43,068 nt of DNA from an uncultured bacterium (GTDB lineage: Bacteria; Spirochaetota; Spirochaetia; Sphaerochaetales; Sphaerochaetaceae). The stretch lies in assembly GCA_905215015.1 (NCBI GenBank), contig CAJMOS010000011.1, forward strand, positions 1 through 43,068, in the 5' to 3' direction. This document shows positions 1-8,140 of this stretch, piece after piece. Within the stretch, counting starts at the first letter, position 1. Every line of letters starts with the position of its first letter. Position numbers and translations under genes: made by a program. Below the pieces are notes generated by a model. The model was not told where the DNA came from, did not search any database, and saw only the letters and a list, made by a program, of their open reading frames with translations.

Positions 1-1444
1 CCGTCCACATCCTATCTTTGTAGCCTTTTTCTCTCACTGGCTGCAACAGCAGGCCACTAATTGGTAGTGGCCCGTACGCCTCTTCGTCATAGCCCCATAT
101 GACCCTTACTTTCCCACCGATACGGTTTTTTGCGAGAGCTACGTACGTCTTGCTCATCTCTTCTTCCTGAAAGATGGTGACTGCGTGGTTCGGGTTCTGA
201 ATCGAGTAGCGAAGCAGGTCGCTGAAAAGTCCGATCATCCTGCTTGCCTCGGCAGCCTTGCCTGACTTGATGGTAAGGTCTATGGTCTGTAATGTGTTGA
301 AGATAAAGTGAGGGTTGATTTGATATTGCAGAGCGGTCAGCTCGCTAGAGACAAGTTCGAGATTGTGAAGGGTGATTTCTTCTTTCAGCTTGGATTCTCG
401 GACATAATTTTTTGCCACTTGTTCGAGAATGTAGGTGTAGGTATCGAAGGCCTTGGAGTCTGCAAGGATTTGTTGTCCGTCTAGCTCATAAGATTCGAAC
501 AGACTGAGAATTCGATTGATTTTCTTGTAACTTCTACTTGTCAATATCAACGAGATGAGTAGGGCTGAGAAGAATGCGATGATGATGACTACGAGGAGCC
601 ATTTTTCCAAATACAATGCGGGTGCCATGACGATGGAGCGAGGGATAGCACTGCTCATATACAGTGATTGGAGAGGCATATTGAGGGAATGTCGCTGCAG
701 ATAGTATTCGTTCCCCAGTTTGTCTCTTAATTGTTTTGCGTTGGCTCCTAAGTAGGATTCGCTTGCCGGATTGCCTGCCACGATGGTGCCATTGACCGAC
801 TCTAGCCAGAACAATTGTCCTGAATACTGGGTTGCCTCGCTGAACAGGGTACGAAAATAGCTATGGGAGATGTTGACTGAAAGGGTAAGATTGTATTTGA
901 GAGGTGCGATGATGGAGACCACGTCCTGTCGCATCTGGTCAAATCCTGTAAGGCTTTGGAGACTGAGAATGGCATGAGGGAGCGTGGTCAGGTATTGGAA
1001 GAACGTTTCGTTGCCGAACTGGACCTTGTCTAGTAATTGGTCGTTGGCAATGATGAATGGAGAATCCGCTTTCACGATACAGACCGAGTGGAGATAGGGC
1101 CTAGTCAGCAAGGTCGTGTTAATGTACCCCTGCCATTCATGGAATGCCTTATTCTCAAAGGCTTGCTTATTCATGGATAGCTGGAGTAGGTACAACAAAA
1201 AACTTGGGTTGGTGTCGCAATAGGTGCGGATTTCGCTGACAATATTGAAGAGGTTCTCAAAAGAATTGGATGAGAGGGAGAAAACCGCTTCGGTCGTTTG
1301 CTCGACTTGCCGTTTGATTTGCTTTTGTACGATAAGAAGGGCGGGAATGCCCATGAGCAGGGTGGAGAGCAGGATGACGGCGAGATATTTCAATAGGTTG
1401 GTTGCGAAGAAGCGTCGTCTGAGGCCCTTGATGCTCCTTTTCAT
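1..1444 (-). CDS. Sensor histidine kinase, YesM/LytS-like (partial, 3' end outside window)
   Basis: Inner-membrane sensor kinase expected to phosphorylate the response regulator encoded just upstream. Its ATG (1444-1442) overlaps the regulator's TGA in an ATGA arrangement, so the two are translationally coupled. About 481 residues are visible. A hydrophobic segment lies at about 17-40, followed by an extracytoplasmic sensor region, a second membrane segment at about 279-300, and the His_kinase motif QINPHFIFNTLQ near residue 375, whose His is the presumed phosphorylation site. The sequence continues to PISGLLLQPV, where this family normally goes straight into the N-box (VENAIxHG). Here it reads REKGYKDRMW instead, up to the window edge. 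That suggests a divergent or partly deleted ATPase domain, or a sequence error. Family assignment is firm; activity is uncertain. Confidence 0.85.
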   Translation of the reverse strand, partial: MKRSIKGLRRRFFATNLLKYLAVILLSTLLMGIPALLIVQKQIKRQVEQTTEAVFSLSSNSFENLFNIVSEIRTYCDTNPSFLLYLLQLSMNKQAFENKAFHEWQGYINTTLLTRPYLHSVCIVKADSPFIIANDQLLDKVQFGNETFFQYLTTLPHAILSLQSLTGFDQMRQDVVSIIAPLKYNLTLSVNISHSYFRTLFSEATQYSGQLFWLESVNGTIVAGNPASESYLGANAKQLRDKLGNEYYLQRHSLNMPLQSLYMSSAIPRSIVMAPALYLEKWLLVVIIIAFFSALLISLILTSRSYKKINRILSLFESYELDGQQILADSKAFDTYTYILEQVAKNYVRESKLKEEITLHNLELVSSELTALQYQINPHFIFNTLQTIDLTIKSGKAAEASRMIGLFSDLLRYSIQNPNHAVTIFQEEEMSKTYVALAKNRIGGKVRVIWGYDEEAYGPLPISGLLLQPVREKGYKDRMWT

Positions 1445-2190
1445 TTCGTAAACCCGCCTTCTTTATATTCCCATGGACTTTTGCCCCAATATTTCTTGAA
1501 TGCTCTGGTAAAGTTTTTGGGGTTGTCATAGCCGACTGCGTAGGCGACTTCATAAATTTTCATCGTGTTGCCGGAGAGCAATTTCAATGCCTGCTTCATT
1601 TTTACTTCGAGAAGATATTCAGAGAAATTTTGCCCTGCATACTGTTTGAAGATGCGGGAGATATAATTGGGGCTCATCTTCTCGTCGATGGCGACCGAAT
1701 TCAAACTGACTGTCGCATAGTTGCGAAGCACATTCTTCTTGATAGATTCGACGAGGGAGGTGTAATATCCGACGCTTTGGGCTATCTTGACATTTGCATC
1801 GTATTTGACGTCCAACTTGTCTCTAAGGTCGAGCAGAAGGAGGGTGAGCGCATCACTGTTGATTGGTTTGAGCAGATATCCTTTTGCTTCATACCGGATG
1901 GCTTGCTGGGCATAGCAGAAGTCACTGAATCCACTGAGCACCACGATGAACACATCATTCTGTTGTCTGCGTAGTTCCTTCATGAACCCTAGCCCATCCA
2001 TGAAGGGCATCCTAATATCGGTGATGACCAGTTCTACAACATGGTTGGACAAATAACCAAGGGCCTCTTTGGCGTTGGTGAAAGTGGTCTCGATGGAAAA
2101 GCCATAGCTTTCCCAATCAATCAGATTCTTGAATCCCTCCGTAAAAGTTGGGTCATCATCCACAAGCACAACACGGTACATGGGAAACAT
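1441..2190 (-). CDS. Response regulator, receiver plus AraC-type DNA-binding domain (YesN-like)
   Basis: Cytoplasmic transcription factor of 249 residues. The N-terminal receiver domain has the acidic cluster VDDD near residues 9-12, the phospho-acceptor Asp in ITDIRMP near residue 57, and the conserved Lys in LLKP near 105. The C-terminal AraC/XylS helix-turn-helix (about 150-245) contains NYISRIFKQYAGQNF and VAYAVGYDNPKNFTRAFKKYWG. The ATG at 2190 is chosen because an AAAGG Shine-Dalgarno lies 7 nt upstream; a longer open frame runs to 2295 but has no such support. The gene is divergent from the sugar ABC permease genes starting at 2264, which are its likely targets, as is usual for YesMN systems beside carbohydrate ABC transporters. 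Confidence 0.92.
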   Translation of the reverse strand: MFPMYRVVLVDDDPTFTEGFKNLIDWESYGFSIETTFTNAKEALGYLSNHVVELVITDIRMPFMDGLGFMKELRRQQNDVFIVVLSGFSDFCYAQQAIRYEAKGYLLKPINSDALTLLLLDLRDKLDVKYDANVKIAQSVGYYTSLVESIKKNVLRNYATVSLNSVAIDEKMSPNYISRIFKQYAGQNFSEYLLEVKMKQALKLLSGNTMKIYEVAYAVGYDNPKNFTRAFKKYWGKSPWEYKEGGFTK

Positions 2191-2263
2191 TATGATACCT
2201 TTTGGTAAAAACTGCATCCATTGTGGGCGGATTTTTAATGCTACGATGAAAGTGGAGGGTGAC

Positions 2264-3157
2264 GTGAAAAAACTACATCGCACGAATCCATACATCGGTT
2301 TGATTTTTATCCTGCCATGGATTGTTGGTTTTTTTGTCTTTCAATTATATCCGTTCGTAGCTTCGCTTTGTTATTCGTTCACCAACTATAACATCTTGAG
2401 CAAAGCGAAATTCGTGGGTTTGAAGAATTACTATCGGCTTTGGAACATCGACCCTGATTTCAAAAAGTCTATCATGGTGACACTGAAGTATGCTTGCATT
2501 GCAGTTCCAGGCAAGTTGGTTTTCGCCTTACTTGTCGCACTAATCCTTAACATGCGAGTCAAACATGTGAACCTGTACCGTACACTTTACTATCTGCCTT
2601 CTATTCTCGGGGGTAGCGTGGCAATCAGTGCATTGTGGAAACTGATGTTTATGCGTGACGGTATGATTAATCACGCGTTGGGGCTGTTGCATATTCCTTC
2701 TGTTGACTGGCTGGGGTCGCCCCATATTGCAATCTTTACCATCAGTCTGTTGCAGATTTGGCAGTTCGGCTCTTCGATGGTGCTGTTCCTTGCCGCTTTA
2801 AAACAAATTCCAGTTGAATATTATGAGTCCGCCCATCTCGATGGTGCCTCGAGATGGAGAATTTTTTGGTCAATTACGTTGCCTCTGATTACTCCGATTC
2901 TGTTCTTCAACCTAATCATGCAGATGATTAATGCATTACAAAATTTTACTAGTGCTTTTGTTATTACCAACGGTGGTCCGTTGAAGTCCACCTATCTGAT
3001 TGGACTCAAACTGTATGAGGAGGGATTCAACAACTTCAAGATGGGCTATGCTTCGGCAATCAGTTGGGTGATGTTCTTCATCATCATGGCTTTCACCGCA
3101 TTGATTTTCAAAAGTTCGGACGCATGGGTCTACTACCAAGATGGAGGTGACTTCTGA
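2264..3157 (+). CDS. Sugar ABC transporter permease, MalF/UgpA/LacF type
   Basis: Inner-membrane subunit of a carbohydrate-type (CUT1) ABC importer, about 297 residues. Six hydrophobic segments are evident. The EAA loop that docks to the ATPase is clear at about residues 186-205 (ESAHLDGASRWRIFWSITLP). The preferred start is GTG at 2264, where the protein begins VKKLHRTNPYIG and GGAGGG lies 4 nt upstream. An in-frame ATG at 2246 is the alternative. The next permease overlaps by one base. No substrate-binding protein or ATPase gene is seen nearby; the ATPase is probably a shared MsmK-like protein elsewhere, and the binding protein may lie beyond the left edge. The substrate cannot be read from the sequence, but a sugar is likely. 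Confidence 0.93.
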   Translation: MKKLHRTNPYIGLIFILPWIVGFFVFQLYPFVASLCYSFTNYNILSKAKFVGLKNYYRLWNIDPDFKKSIMVTLKYACIAVPGKLVFALLVALILNMRVKHVNLYRTLYYLPSILGGSVAISALWKLMFMRDGMINHALGLLHIPSVDWLGSPHIAIFTISLLQIWQFGSSMVLFLAALKQIPVEYYESAHLDGASRWRIFWSITLPLITPILFFNLIMQMINALQNFTSAFVITNGGPLKSTYLIGLKLYEEGFNNFKMGYASAISWVMFFIIMAFTALIFKSSDAWVYYQDGGDF

Positions 3158-4005
3158 TGACTGCTGCCTCAAAACGTATTGTCGCTACCTGTCTCATTCA
3201 TGTCTTACTGATCCTGTTTGCCTGTTTTATGTGTTTTCCGTTGTTCTGGATGTTGATGGCTTCGTTCAAGACGAACAACGAGATTCTTTCGTCTTTCAGC
3301 GTGTTTCCCAGGAAGTTTCTTTTTGATGGATATGTGCAAGGGTGGAATGGCATCGGCAACCATACTTTCGCCCTTTATTTCGTCAATACATTTAAGATGG
3401 TATTTCCTACCGTCTTCTTCACGTTGGTTTCCAGTAGTTTGGTGGCCTATGGCTTTGCCCGGTTCAAGTTCCCAATGAAAAAGAACCTCTTTATGCTGAT
3501 GCTGAGCACCATGATGTTGCCGAACTCGATTGTGATTATTCCCCGATACTTGCTGTTCAACAAGTTGCATTGGCTGAACACCTATCTGCCTTTTGTTGTA
3601 CCTGCAATGTTTGCCTGCAACTCTTTCTTTATCTTCATGTTGGTGCAGTTCATCCGTGGTATTCCCCGAGACCTCGACGAGGCAGCCACCATCGACGGTT
3701 GCAACGTCCTTCGCATCTTTGGAGAAATCTTGGTGCCTTTGATGAAACCGGCGTTGTTCTCGGCAGGGCTTTTCCAATTCATGTGGACATGGAATGATTT
3801 CTTCAATACGCTGATTTATATCAGCAAGGTCGACAAATATCCCTTGTCTCTTGGCTTGCGCATTTCGCTGGATTCTGCGAGTGCGGTGCAATGGAACCAA
3901 GTGATGGCGATGGCTCTGCTGTCGATTCTCCCTCTTGTGTTGATTTTTTTCTTCGCCCAGAAGTATTTTGTCGAAGGAATCGCTACAAGTGGATTGAAGG
4001 GATGA
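3157..4005 (+). CDS. Sugar ABC transporter permease, MalG/UgpE type
   Basis: Second inner-membrane subunit of the CUT1 importer, 282 residues. It has a hydrophobic N-terminal helix with the segment FPLFWMLMASFKTNNEI typical of MalG-like permeases, six predicted membrane spans, and the EAA loop at about residues 171-195 (DLDEAATIDGCNVLRIFGEI). Its ATG overlaps the stop of the preceding permease (TGATG), and GGAGGT lies 8 nt upstream at 3143-3148. It should form a heterodimer with the 2264-3157 product. The hydrolase gene at 4009 follows after only 3 nt and is presumably in the same transcript. Confidence 0.93.
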   Translation: MTAASKRIVATCLIHVLLILFACFMCFPLFWMLMASFKTNNEILSSFSVFPRKFLFDGYVQGWNGIGNHTFALYFVNTFKMVFPTVFFTLVSSSLVAYGFARFKFPMKKNLFMLMLSTMMLPNSIVIIPRYLLFNKLHWLNTYLPFVVPAMFACNSFFIFMLVQFIRGIPRDLDEAATIDGCNVLRIFGEILVPLMKPALFSAGLFQFMWTWNDFFNTLIYISKVDKYPLSLGLRISLDSASAVQWNQVMAMALLSILPLVLIFFFAQKYFVEGIATSGLKG

Positions 4006-4008
4006 TGT

Positions 4009-4782
4009 ATGCGTATTGATTGGAACTGTGACCAGAAGACCCTGCTTGCGACAATCCGGCGCAAGAGCCCGCACAAGCTTGAGGTTCTGTGCATGGGGCA
4101 ATGCGGTTTTATCCTGACCTACGGGGAAACGAAGGTTTCAATCGACGTGGTCTACAGCGACCTCTACTACCAAGGGACCCGCCAGTCCCGCCGTCAGATT
4201 CCCCCTCCGTTTCCGAAGGAGCAAATTCCATGGGTCGACCTGTTCCTCGTCAGCCATGACCACGCCGACCATGAGGACAAGGAATTCTTCCGCTGGAGAA
4301 TGGAGGACGAAAAGGTCCGGATGATTGCCCCTGACTGTGTGCTTTTCCACTATGGCAGGCGCTATGAGCCGGTGAAGGGAATCACCCCCATCGAGGTTGC
4401 ACACGAAACGTATCGGTACGATGCGCAGGGGAAACCCGAATGCTACGGATATGTGGTCGATACTCCTGCGGGAACGGTCTTCCATGCGGGAGACGCGGTC
4501 GCTACGGACAGGCTGGTAGACGACCTGCTTGGCCAACACAAGCATTTCAAGATGCTGATGCTGCCGATCAACGGTCGGGGAAGGCCGGGAATCATCGGCA
4601 ACATGGATATCGACGAGGCAATCAGCCTCGCACGGAAAATCCAGCCAGACTATCTCGTTCCCACCCATTGGGACCTGTTCAAGGAAAACGGGGCCGACAT
4701 CAGTCTCTTTGTCGATAAGGCCAATGCGGCGGGACTTTCCTATCTGATTCCCCGTCCGGGCGAGGTGTGGTGCTTCGACTGA
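4009..4782 (+). CDS. Metallo-beta-lactamase-fold hydrolase, UlaG (L-ascorbate-6-phosphate lactonase)-like
   Basis: Probable cytoplasmic metal-dependent hydrolase of 257 residues without a signal peptide. The metal-binding signature HxHxDH is present as SHDHADHED near residue 84, with further candidate ligands in FHAGDA (near 160) and PTHWD (near 220). The conserved stretch GNMDIDEAISLARK is characteristic of UlaG-like proteins, whose founding member opens L-ascorbate-6-phosphate lactone. Here it probably acts on a lactone or phosphorylated sugar derivative brought in by the permeases just upstream (inference). It is last in the operon. Its G+C content and codon use are visibly higher than those of the two permeases, which hints at a separate origin. 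Confidence 0.8.
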   Translation: MRIDWNCDQKTLLATIRRKSPHKLEVLCMGQCGFILTYGETKVSIDVVYSDLYYQGTRQSRRQIPPPFPKEQIPWVDLFLVSHDHADHEDKEFFRWRMEDEKVRMIAPDCVLFHYGRRYEPVKGITPIEVAHETYRYDAQGKPECYGYVVDTPAGTVFHAGDAVATDRLVDDLLGQHKHFKMLMLPINGRGRPGIIGNMDIDEAISLARKIQPDYLVPTHWDLFKENGADISLFVDKANAAGLSYLIPRPGEVWCFD

Positions 4783-5101
4783 ACGCCTGAAAGATGGTTC
4801 TCTTTGGGTTGTGAACTTGTGTGGAGTGCTATTGTTGTCTATACCCTGCCCATCCAAACAGCTTACCGACTTCTTTCTGGATGGTCTTTTTCGGTCTTTT
4901 CATGAACCGTTGCAGTTTAACTAATCATATTTCGTTATTATAACAGATTTTATTTGCGATATAGAAAAGAATCTCCTTTTTTACCATACAACTTTTGCGT
5001 ATATGTGAAAAACAGACAACTTAAAACGAATAAAATAAAAATTTGTCTTGTAGTGTTGGGGGTGGATGGTAGAGTGAAATTACAAAAAAAGGAGAAATCT
5101 C
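4783..5101 (+). other. Intergenic region between the ABC operon and TTT operon 1
   Basis: This 319-nt AT-rich stretch contains no convincing gene. A weak terminator-like inverted repeat follows the hydrolase gene: CCATCCA (4850-4856) and TGGATGG (4878-4884), a 21-nt loop, then TCTTTTT. Further right lies CTTTTGCGTATATGTGAAAAA (4992-5012, reported separately as a candidate operator). AAGGAG just before the ATG at 5102 is the ribosome binding site of tctC. A promoter must lie here, but no -35/-10 pair stands out; TTGTCT at 5043 with a poor -10 is the best seen. Confidence 0.5.
4992..5012 (+). promoter_or_regulatory. Candidate operator of the GntR-family regulator (copy 1)
   Basis: The 21-nt sequence starting CTTTTGCGTATA matches 17 of 21 positions of the reverse complement of the near-palindrome at 11676-11696. 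That site is CTTTTGC, 7 nt, GCAAAAG with the central core GTATAC, which fits the GT-Nx-AC pattern usual for GntR-family operators. This copy is about 90 nt upstream of tctC, first gene of the operon that also encodes the GntR-type regulator at 9517. Operator function is inferred. Confidence 0.45.
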
Positions 5102-6067
5102 ATGAGAAAAGGTTTAAAGGCTTTGGGTTTGCTTGCTGCGCTGCTTATGGTAACCCATGGGGTGTTCGCCAATGGCTCGAAAGAAGCAGATATTGCCAAC
5201 TGGCCGGAGAAAGAGATTACCGTTATTTGTCCCTGGGCCGTTGGAGGAGTTGCAGACTTGGTCAACCGCAAAATGGCTACATATGGACAGGAGTTTTTAG
5301 GAGTTCCAGTTCTAGCTACCAATGAACTTGGAGCTGGTGGCAATGTTGCTCTGACCAACTATTTGAAGAATCAGCCTAACTCATACAATTTGATTTTCGG
5401 TGGCGAGGGAGGTTTTTCCATTGCTCCAAACATTGATGGTTCGGATGCCATCCAGTTTAGGTATGACGACTTTGAGCCAATTATCAATCTGTATTCTGCC
5501 ATCTTCGTTATGACTGCTGACAGTTCGCTGAATCTCAAATCTATTGACGATTTGAAGAATTATGGGCAAGAAAAGAAACTGAAAGTTGCTGTCAATGGCA
5601 TTGCCGGGGCTGAAGCATTCCTTGCAAAAGCGATGAGCAAGACATTGGGAATCCAGTTCGACTTGGTCAGTTACAATGGAGCCAATCTTGCTTTGGATGC
5701 TGCCAGTAAGGGGGAAACCCAGTTGGCGATTAGCCATCAATCACAGGCTCGTGGTGCGGTGGAGGCGGAAAAGCTGACGCCTGTTTGCAGTTTCAACAAG
5801 GATGGTATCCATAATGAAGTCTATGATGTGAAGGGCGTAGGAGAGTATGGTCTTCCCTATTATCCAAACACCTGTTGTTTGTTTGCCCGTAAGGGAACTG
5901 ATCCTCAGATTATTGCCAAGGTCCGAGACGCTTACCTGAAGATTTTGGACGAGAAAGAGGTCAAAGAACTTTTCGCGCAACTCATGATTACCGCAGACCC
6001 AATGGACAAAAAGGCCTACGATAAACACATTGCTAACGTAAAAGATATCGTGCTTGCCAATCGTTGA
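5102..6067 (+). CDS. tctC: Tripartite tricarboxylate transporter, periplasmic binding protein (TctC/Bug family), TTT no. 1
   Basis: Periplasmic solute-binding protein of 321 residues. The Sec signal peptide (about 1-23) ends in VFA, followed by NGSKEAD. The mature protein has the Bug-family N-terminal strand ITVICPWAVGGVADLVNR, where other members usually have PFxxGGxxDxxAR. The mid region ANELGAGGNVALTNYL corresponds to the conserved NxxGAGGxxA ligand-binding loop. AAGGAG precedes the ATG. Known TTT ligands are carboxylates (citrate, tartrate, aromatic acids, sugar acids); the ligand here cannot be read, but the downstream sulfatase suggests a sulfated acid. A hairpin separates it from tctB. 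Confidence 0.92.
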   Translation: MRKGLKALGLLAALLMVTHGVFANGSKEADIANWPEKEITVICPWAVGGVADLVNRKMATYGQEFLGVPVLATNELGAGGNVALTNYLKNQPNSYNLIFGGEGGFSIAPNIDGSDAIQFRYDDFEPIINLYSAIFVMTADSSLNLKSIDDLKNYGQEKKLKVAVNGIAGAEAFLAKAMSKTLGIQFDLVSYNGANLALDAASKGETQLAISHQSQARGAVEAEKLTPVCSFNKDGIHNEVYDVKGVGEYGLPYYPNTCCLFARKGTDPQIIAKVRDAYLKILDEKEVKELFAQLMITADPMDKKAYDKHIANVKDIVLANR

Positions 6068-6082
6068 ATTCTTTACCTTCAA

Positions 6083-6107
6083 GAGGGCATGCCTTGGGTA
6101 TGCTCTC
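6083..6107 (+). terminator. Intercistronic hairpin between tctC and tctB (TTT no. 1)
   Basis: GAGGGCATGCC (6083-6093) pairs with GGTATGCTCTC (6097-6107) as an 11-bp stem with two G-U pairs and a TTG loop, followed by a short T-rich stretch (ATTTTCTTC). Its place directly behind a binding-protein gene and ahead of the membrane genes is typical of a partial terminator or 3'-end stabiliser, which would make tctC mRNA more abundant than tctBA mRNA. The role is inferred. Confidence 0.6.
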
Positions 6108-6126
6108 ATTTTCTTCGGAGGGTTCT

Positions 6127-6639
6127 ATGAAGTTCCTGTTGGACATGTTTGACAATATTGAAGGGTGGGAAAGGAAACACGCTGACACAAAAATCATAGT
6201 CTACCCAGACATGGTTGGTGCGTTGCTTTTCATGGTTTTTTCCACCTCTATGTTGGTATTGATGCCGACTCAGATTAAGGTGACTGAGAGTGGAGCAATC
6301 AATGCTCGTACTTTCCCTGGTCTGCTCCTATGGGGTATGTTGGTGCTGTCTTCTGTAGTTTTTCTTGTCGAGTTGGTTCGTATTGTTTTTCATAAACCTT
6401 GTACTAGAATTGAGATAGCACTTGTTGCCGAGGTACGTGCGTTGGCGATTCTTTCTATGTTAGTGCTGTATCTTGTTTTGTTGCGTTCCCTCGGTTTCAT
6501 TGTAAGCTCGTGTCTTTTCAGTGTGTTCATGACAGGCTTTTTCCGAGTTCGCAAGCCATCCTATTACTTGGTTGGTCTTATTTGTGCCTTAACTATAGGA
6601 TTTATCTTCCAAGTTGTCCTCCATGTACGTTTGCCCTGA
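6127..6639 (+). CDS. tctB: Tripartite tricarboxylate transporter, small membrane subunit TctB, TTT no. 1
   Basis: Small inner-membrane protein of about 170 residues with four hydrophobic helices, the usual size and topology of TctB (analogous to DctQ in TRAP systems). The ATG at 6127 is chosen because GGAGGG (6117-6122) sits 4 nt upstream; the frame stays open back to 6064, but that extension overlaps the intercistronic hairpin. The N-terminus includes a charged segment (WERKHADTK) before the first helix, which has PDMVGALLFMVFS. TctB sequences are poorly conserved, so the call rests mainly on size, topology and position between tctC and tctA, and is secure on that basis. Confidence 0.88.
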   Translation: MKFLLDMFDNIEGWERKHADTKIIVYPDMVGALLFMVFSTSMLVLMPTQIKVTESGAINARTFPGLLLWGMLVLSSVVFLVELVRIVFHKPCTRIEIALVAEVRALAILSMLVLYLVLLRSLGFIVSSCLFSVFMTGFFRVRKPSYYLVGLICALTIGFIFQVVLHVRLP

Positions 6640-6650
6640 GGAAGTGAAGT

Positions 6651-8138
6651 ATGGAACTATTTCAACAAGGTCTGATGTTGTTGCTCCATTGGCAAAATCT
6701 TGTTTGGATGAATATCGGTCTAGTGATTGGCATCGTTTTTGGTGCGATTCCAGGGTTGACGGTTATTCTTGCAATCGTTCTTTTCTTGCCATTCACATAT
6801 TCGTTGGGTGCGGTTGAGTCATTCATGTTCCTGCTTGGCATTTATTGTGCAGGCGGGTATGGAGGATCCATATCGGCGATTTTGATTCATACCCCGGGTA
6901 CTCCCCATGCCGCTGCGACTATGCTTGATGGATATCCCATGGCGCAACGGGGAGAGGCTCGAAAGGCGATGCATATCGCTCTCGATGCATCTACGGTAGG
7001 TGGACTGCTTTCCGCCTTTTCTCTATTGTTTTTTGCTCCTCAGGTTGCAAAATTTGCTGAACGGGTAGGTACTCCGGAGTATTTTCTTGTTTGCCTTTTC
7101 GGACTTACCATTATTGCTGGTGTTTCTGGAAAAAGTTTGATAAAGGGACTAATTTCTTGTTTCTTTGGCCTTTTTATCGAGACAATTGGAATCGATCCGA
7201 TGACGGGGGCTACCCGGTTCATTTTTGGTAACATCAACCTCTATTCGGGTTTTGATTTAGTCATTTGTCTGATTGGCCTTTTTGCTTTGGGAGAGGTGCT
7301 TGCCAAGAGTAAGGTGGGTTCGGGTCAAGCGGTTTCCAAAGGTGTGCCAAACGACAATGGAGCCATTTCTCTCCAAGAGTACAAGCGGATGGGGTTGCCA
7401 GTCTTTCTTTCCGCAGTCATAGGCATCATCATTGGTATCATTCCTGGGACAGGTGCCTCCATGGCATCCTTTTTCAGTTATAATGTTGCTAAGAATATCT
7501 CCCACCACCCTGAAGAGTTCGGCCATGGGTCGATTGAGGCAATCAGCGCTGCAGAGACAGCAAATAATGCTGTTACTGGAGCTACGTTGATTCCTTTATT
7601 GACACTTGGTATCCCAGGAGATGGCTGTGTAGCCATCATGATGGGTGCGCTGATGATTAATGGATTGACTCCTGGTCCAAAACTTTTCCAGGACCATGGC
7701 CCAGTCATGTATGCCATTATGCTTGGTCTGGTGTTGGTGAACATCTTCATGTTTGTTCAAGGACGTTTATTGACCAAGGCCTTTGCAAAAGTAATTAATA
7801 TCCCGGTTTCGATTCTGACCCCGATTATTGTTATTTTCTGTTTCGCGGGAGCTTTCAGTGTCAACTCTTCTACCTTCGATATCGGAACAACGTTGGTCTT
7901 TGCGGTCATCGCTTATATTCTTGGCAAACTAGATTTTCCCACCATTCCGATTCTGCTTGGCCTTGTGCTTGGCCAACTTACTGAGGAGAACTTCCGACGA
8001 AGCCTGATTCTGTCTGATGGTTCTTGGAAGATCTTTGCTTCAAGTCCAATCTGTATTGTCTTCATTGGGCTCATCGTTGTTGCACTTGTTCTTGTTGTCA
8101 CTGCGAAAGTCAAAGACATGCAGAGGGAGGATAAATAG
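6651..8138 (+). CDS. tctA: Tripartite tricarboxylate transporter, large permease TctA, TTT no. 1
   Basis: Large inner-membrane translocation subunit of 495 residues, the normal TctA length. Family signatures are intact: GAIPGLTVILAIVLFLPFTY near residue 31, GGYGGSISAILIHTPGT (near 67) followed by AAATMLDGYPMAQRGE, and in the second half GIIPGTGASMASFFSYN and SAAETANNAVTGATLIP (near 300-320). The two similar halves reflect the internal duplication of the family. It starts 11 nt after tctB and is followed after 2 nt by the sulfatase gene, so tctCBA-sulfatase-gntR read as one operon. It carries the solute across the membrane using an ion gradient (family knowledge). Confidence 0.96.
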   Translation: MELFQQGLMLLLHWQNLVWMNIGLVIGIVFGAIPGLTVILAIVLFLPFTYSLGAVESFMFLLGIYCAGGYGGSISAILIHTPGTPHAAATMLDGYPMAQRGEARKAMHIALDASTVGGLLSAFSLLFFAPQVAKFAERVGTPEYFLVCLFGLTIIAGVSGKSLIKGLISCFFGLFIETIGIDPMTGATRFIFGNINLYSGFDLVICLIGLFALGEVLAKSKVGSGQAVSKGVPNDNGAISLQEYKRMGLPVFLSAVIGIIIGIIPGTGASMASFFSYNVAKNISHHPEEFGHGSIEAISAAETANNAVTGATLIPLLTLGIPGDGCVAIMMGALMINGLTPGPKLFQDHGPVMYAIMLGLVLVNIFMFVQGRLLTKAFAKVINIPVSILTPIIVIFCFAGAFSVNSSTFDIGTTLVFAVIAYILGKLDFPTIPILLGLVLGQLTEENFRRSLILSDGSWKIFASSPICIVFIGLIVVALVLVVTAKVKDMQREDK

Positions 8139-8140
8139 TC

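Noticed and set aside
4850..4891. Strong terminator after the UlaG-like gene
   Set aside because: The 7-bp stem has a 21-nt loop and only a five-base T stretch. It is mentioned in the intergenic entry as weak and not called separately.
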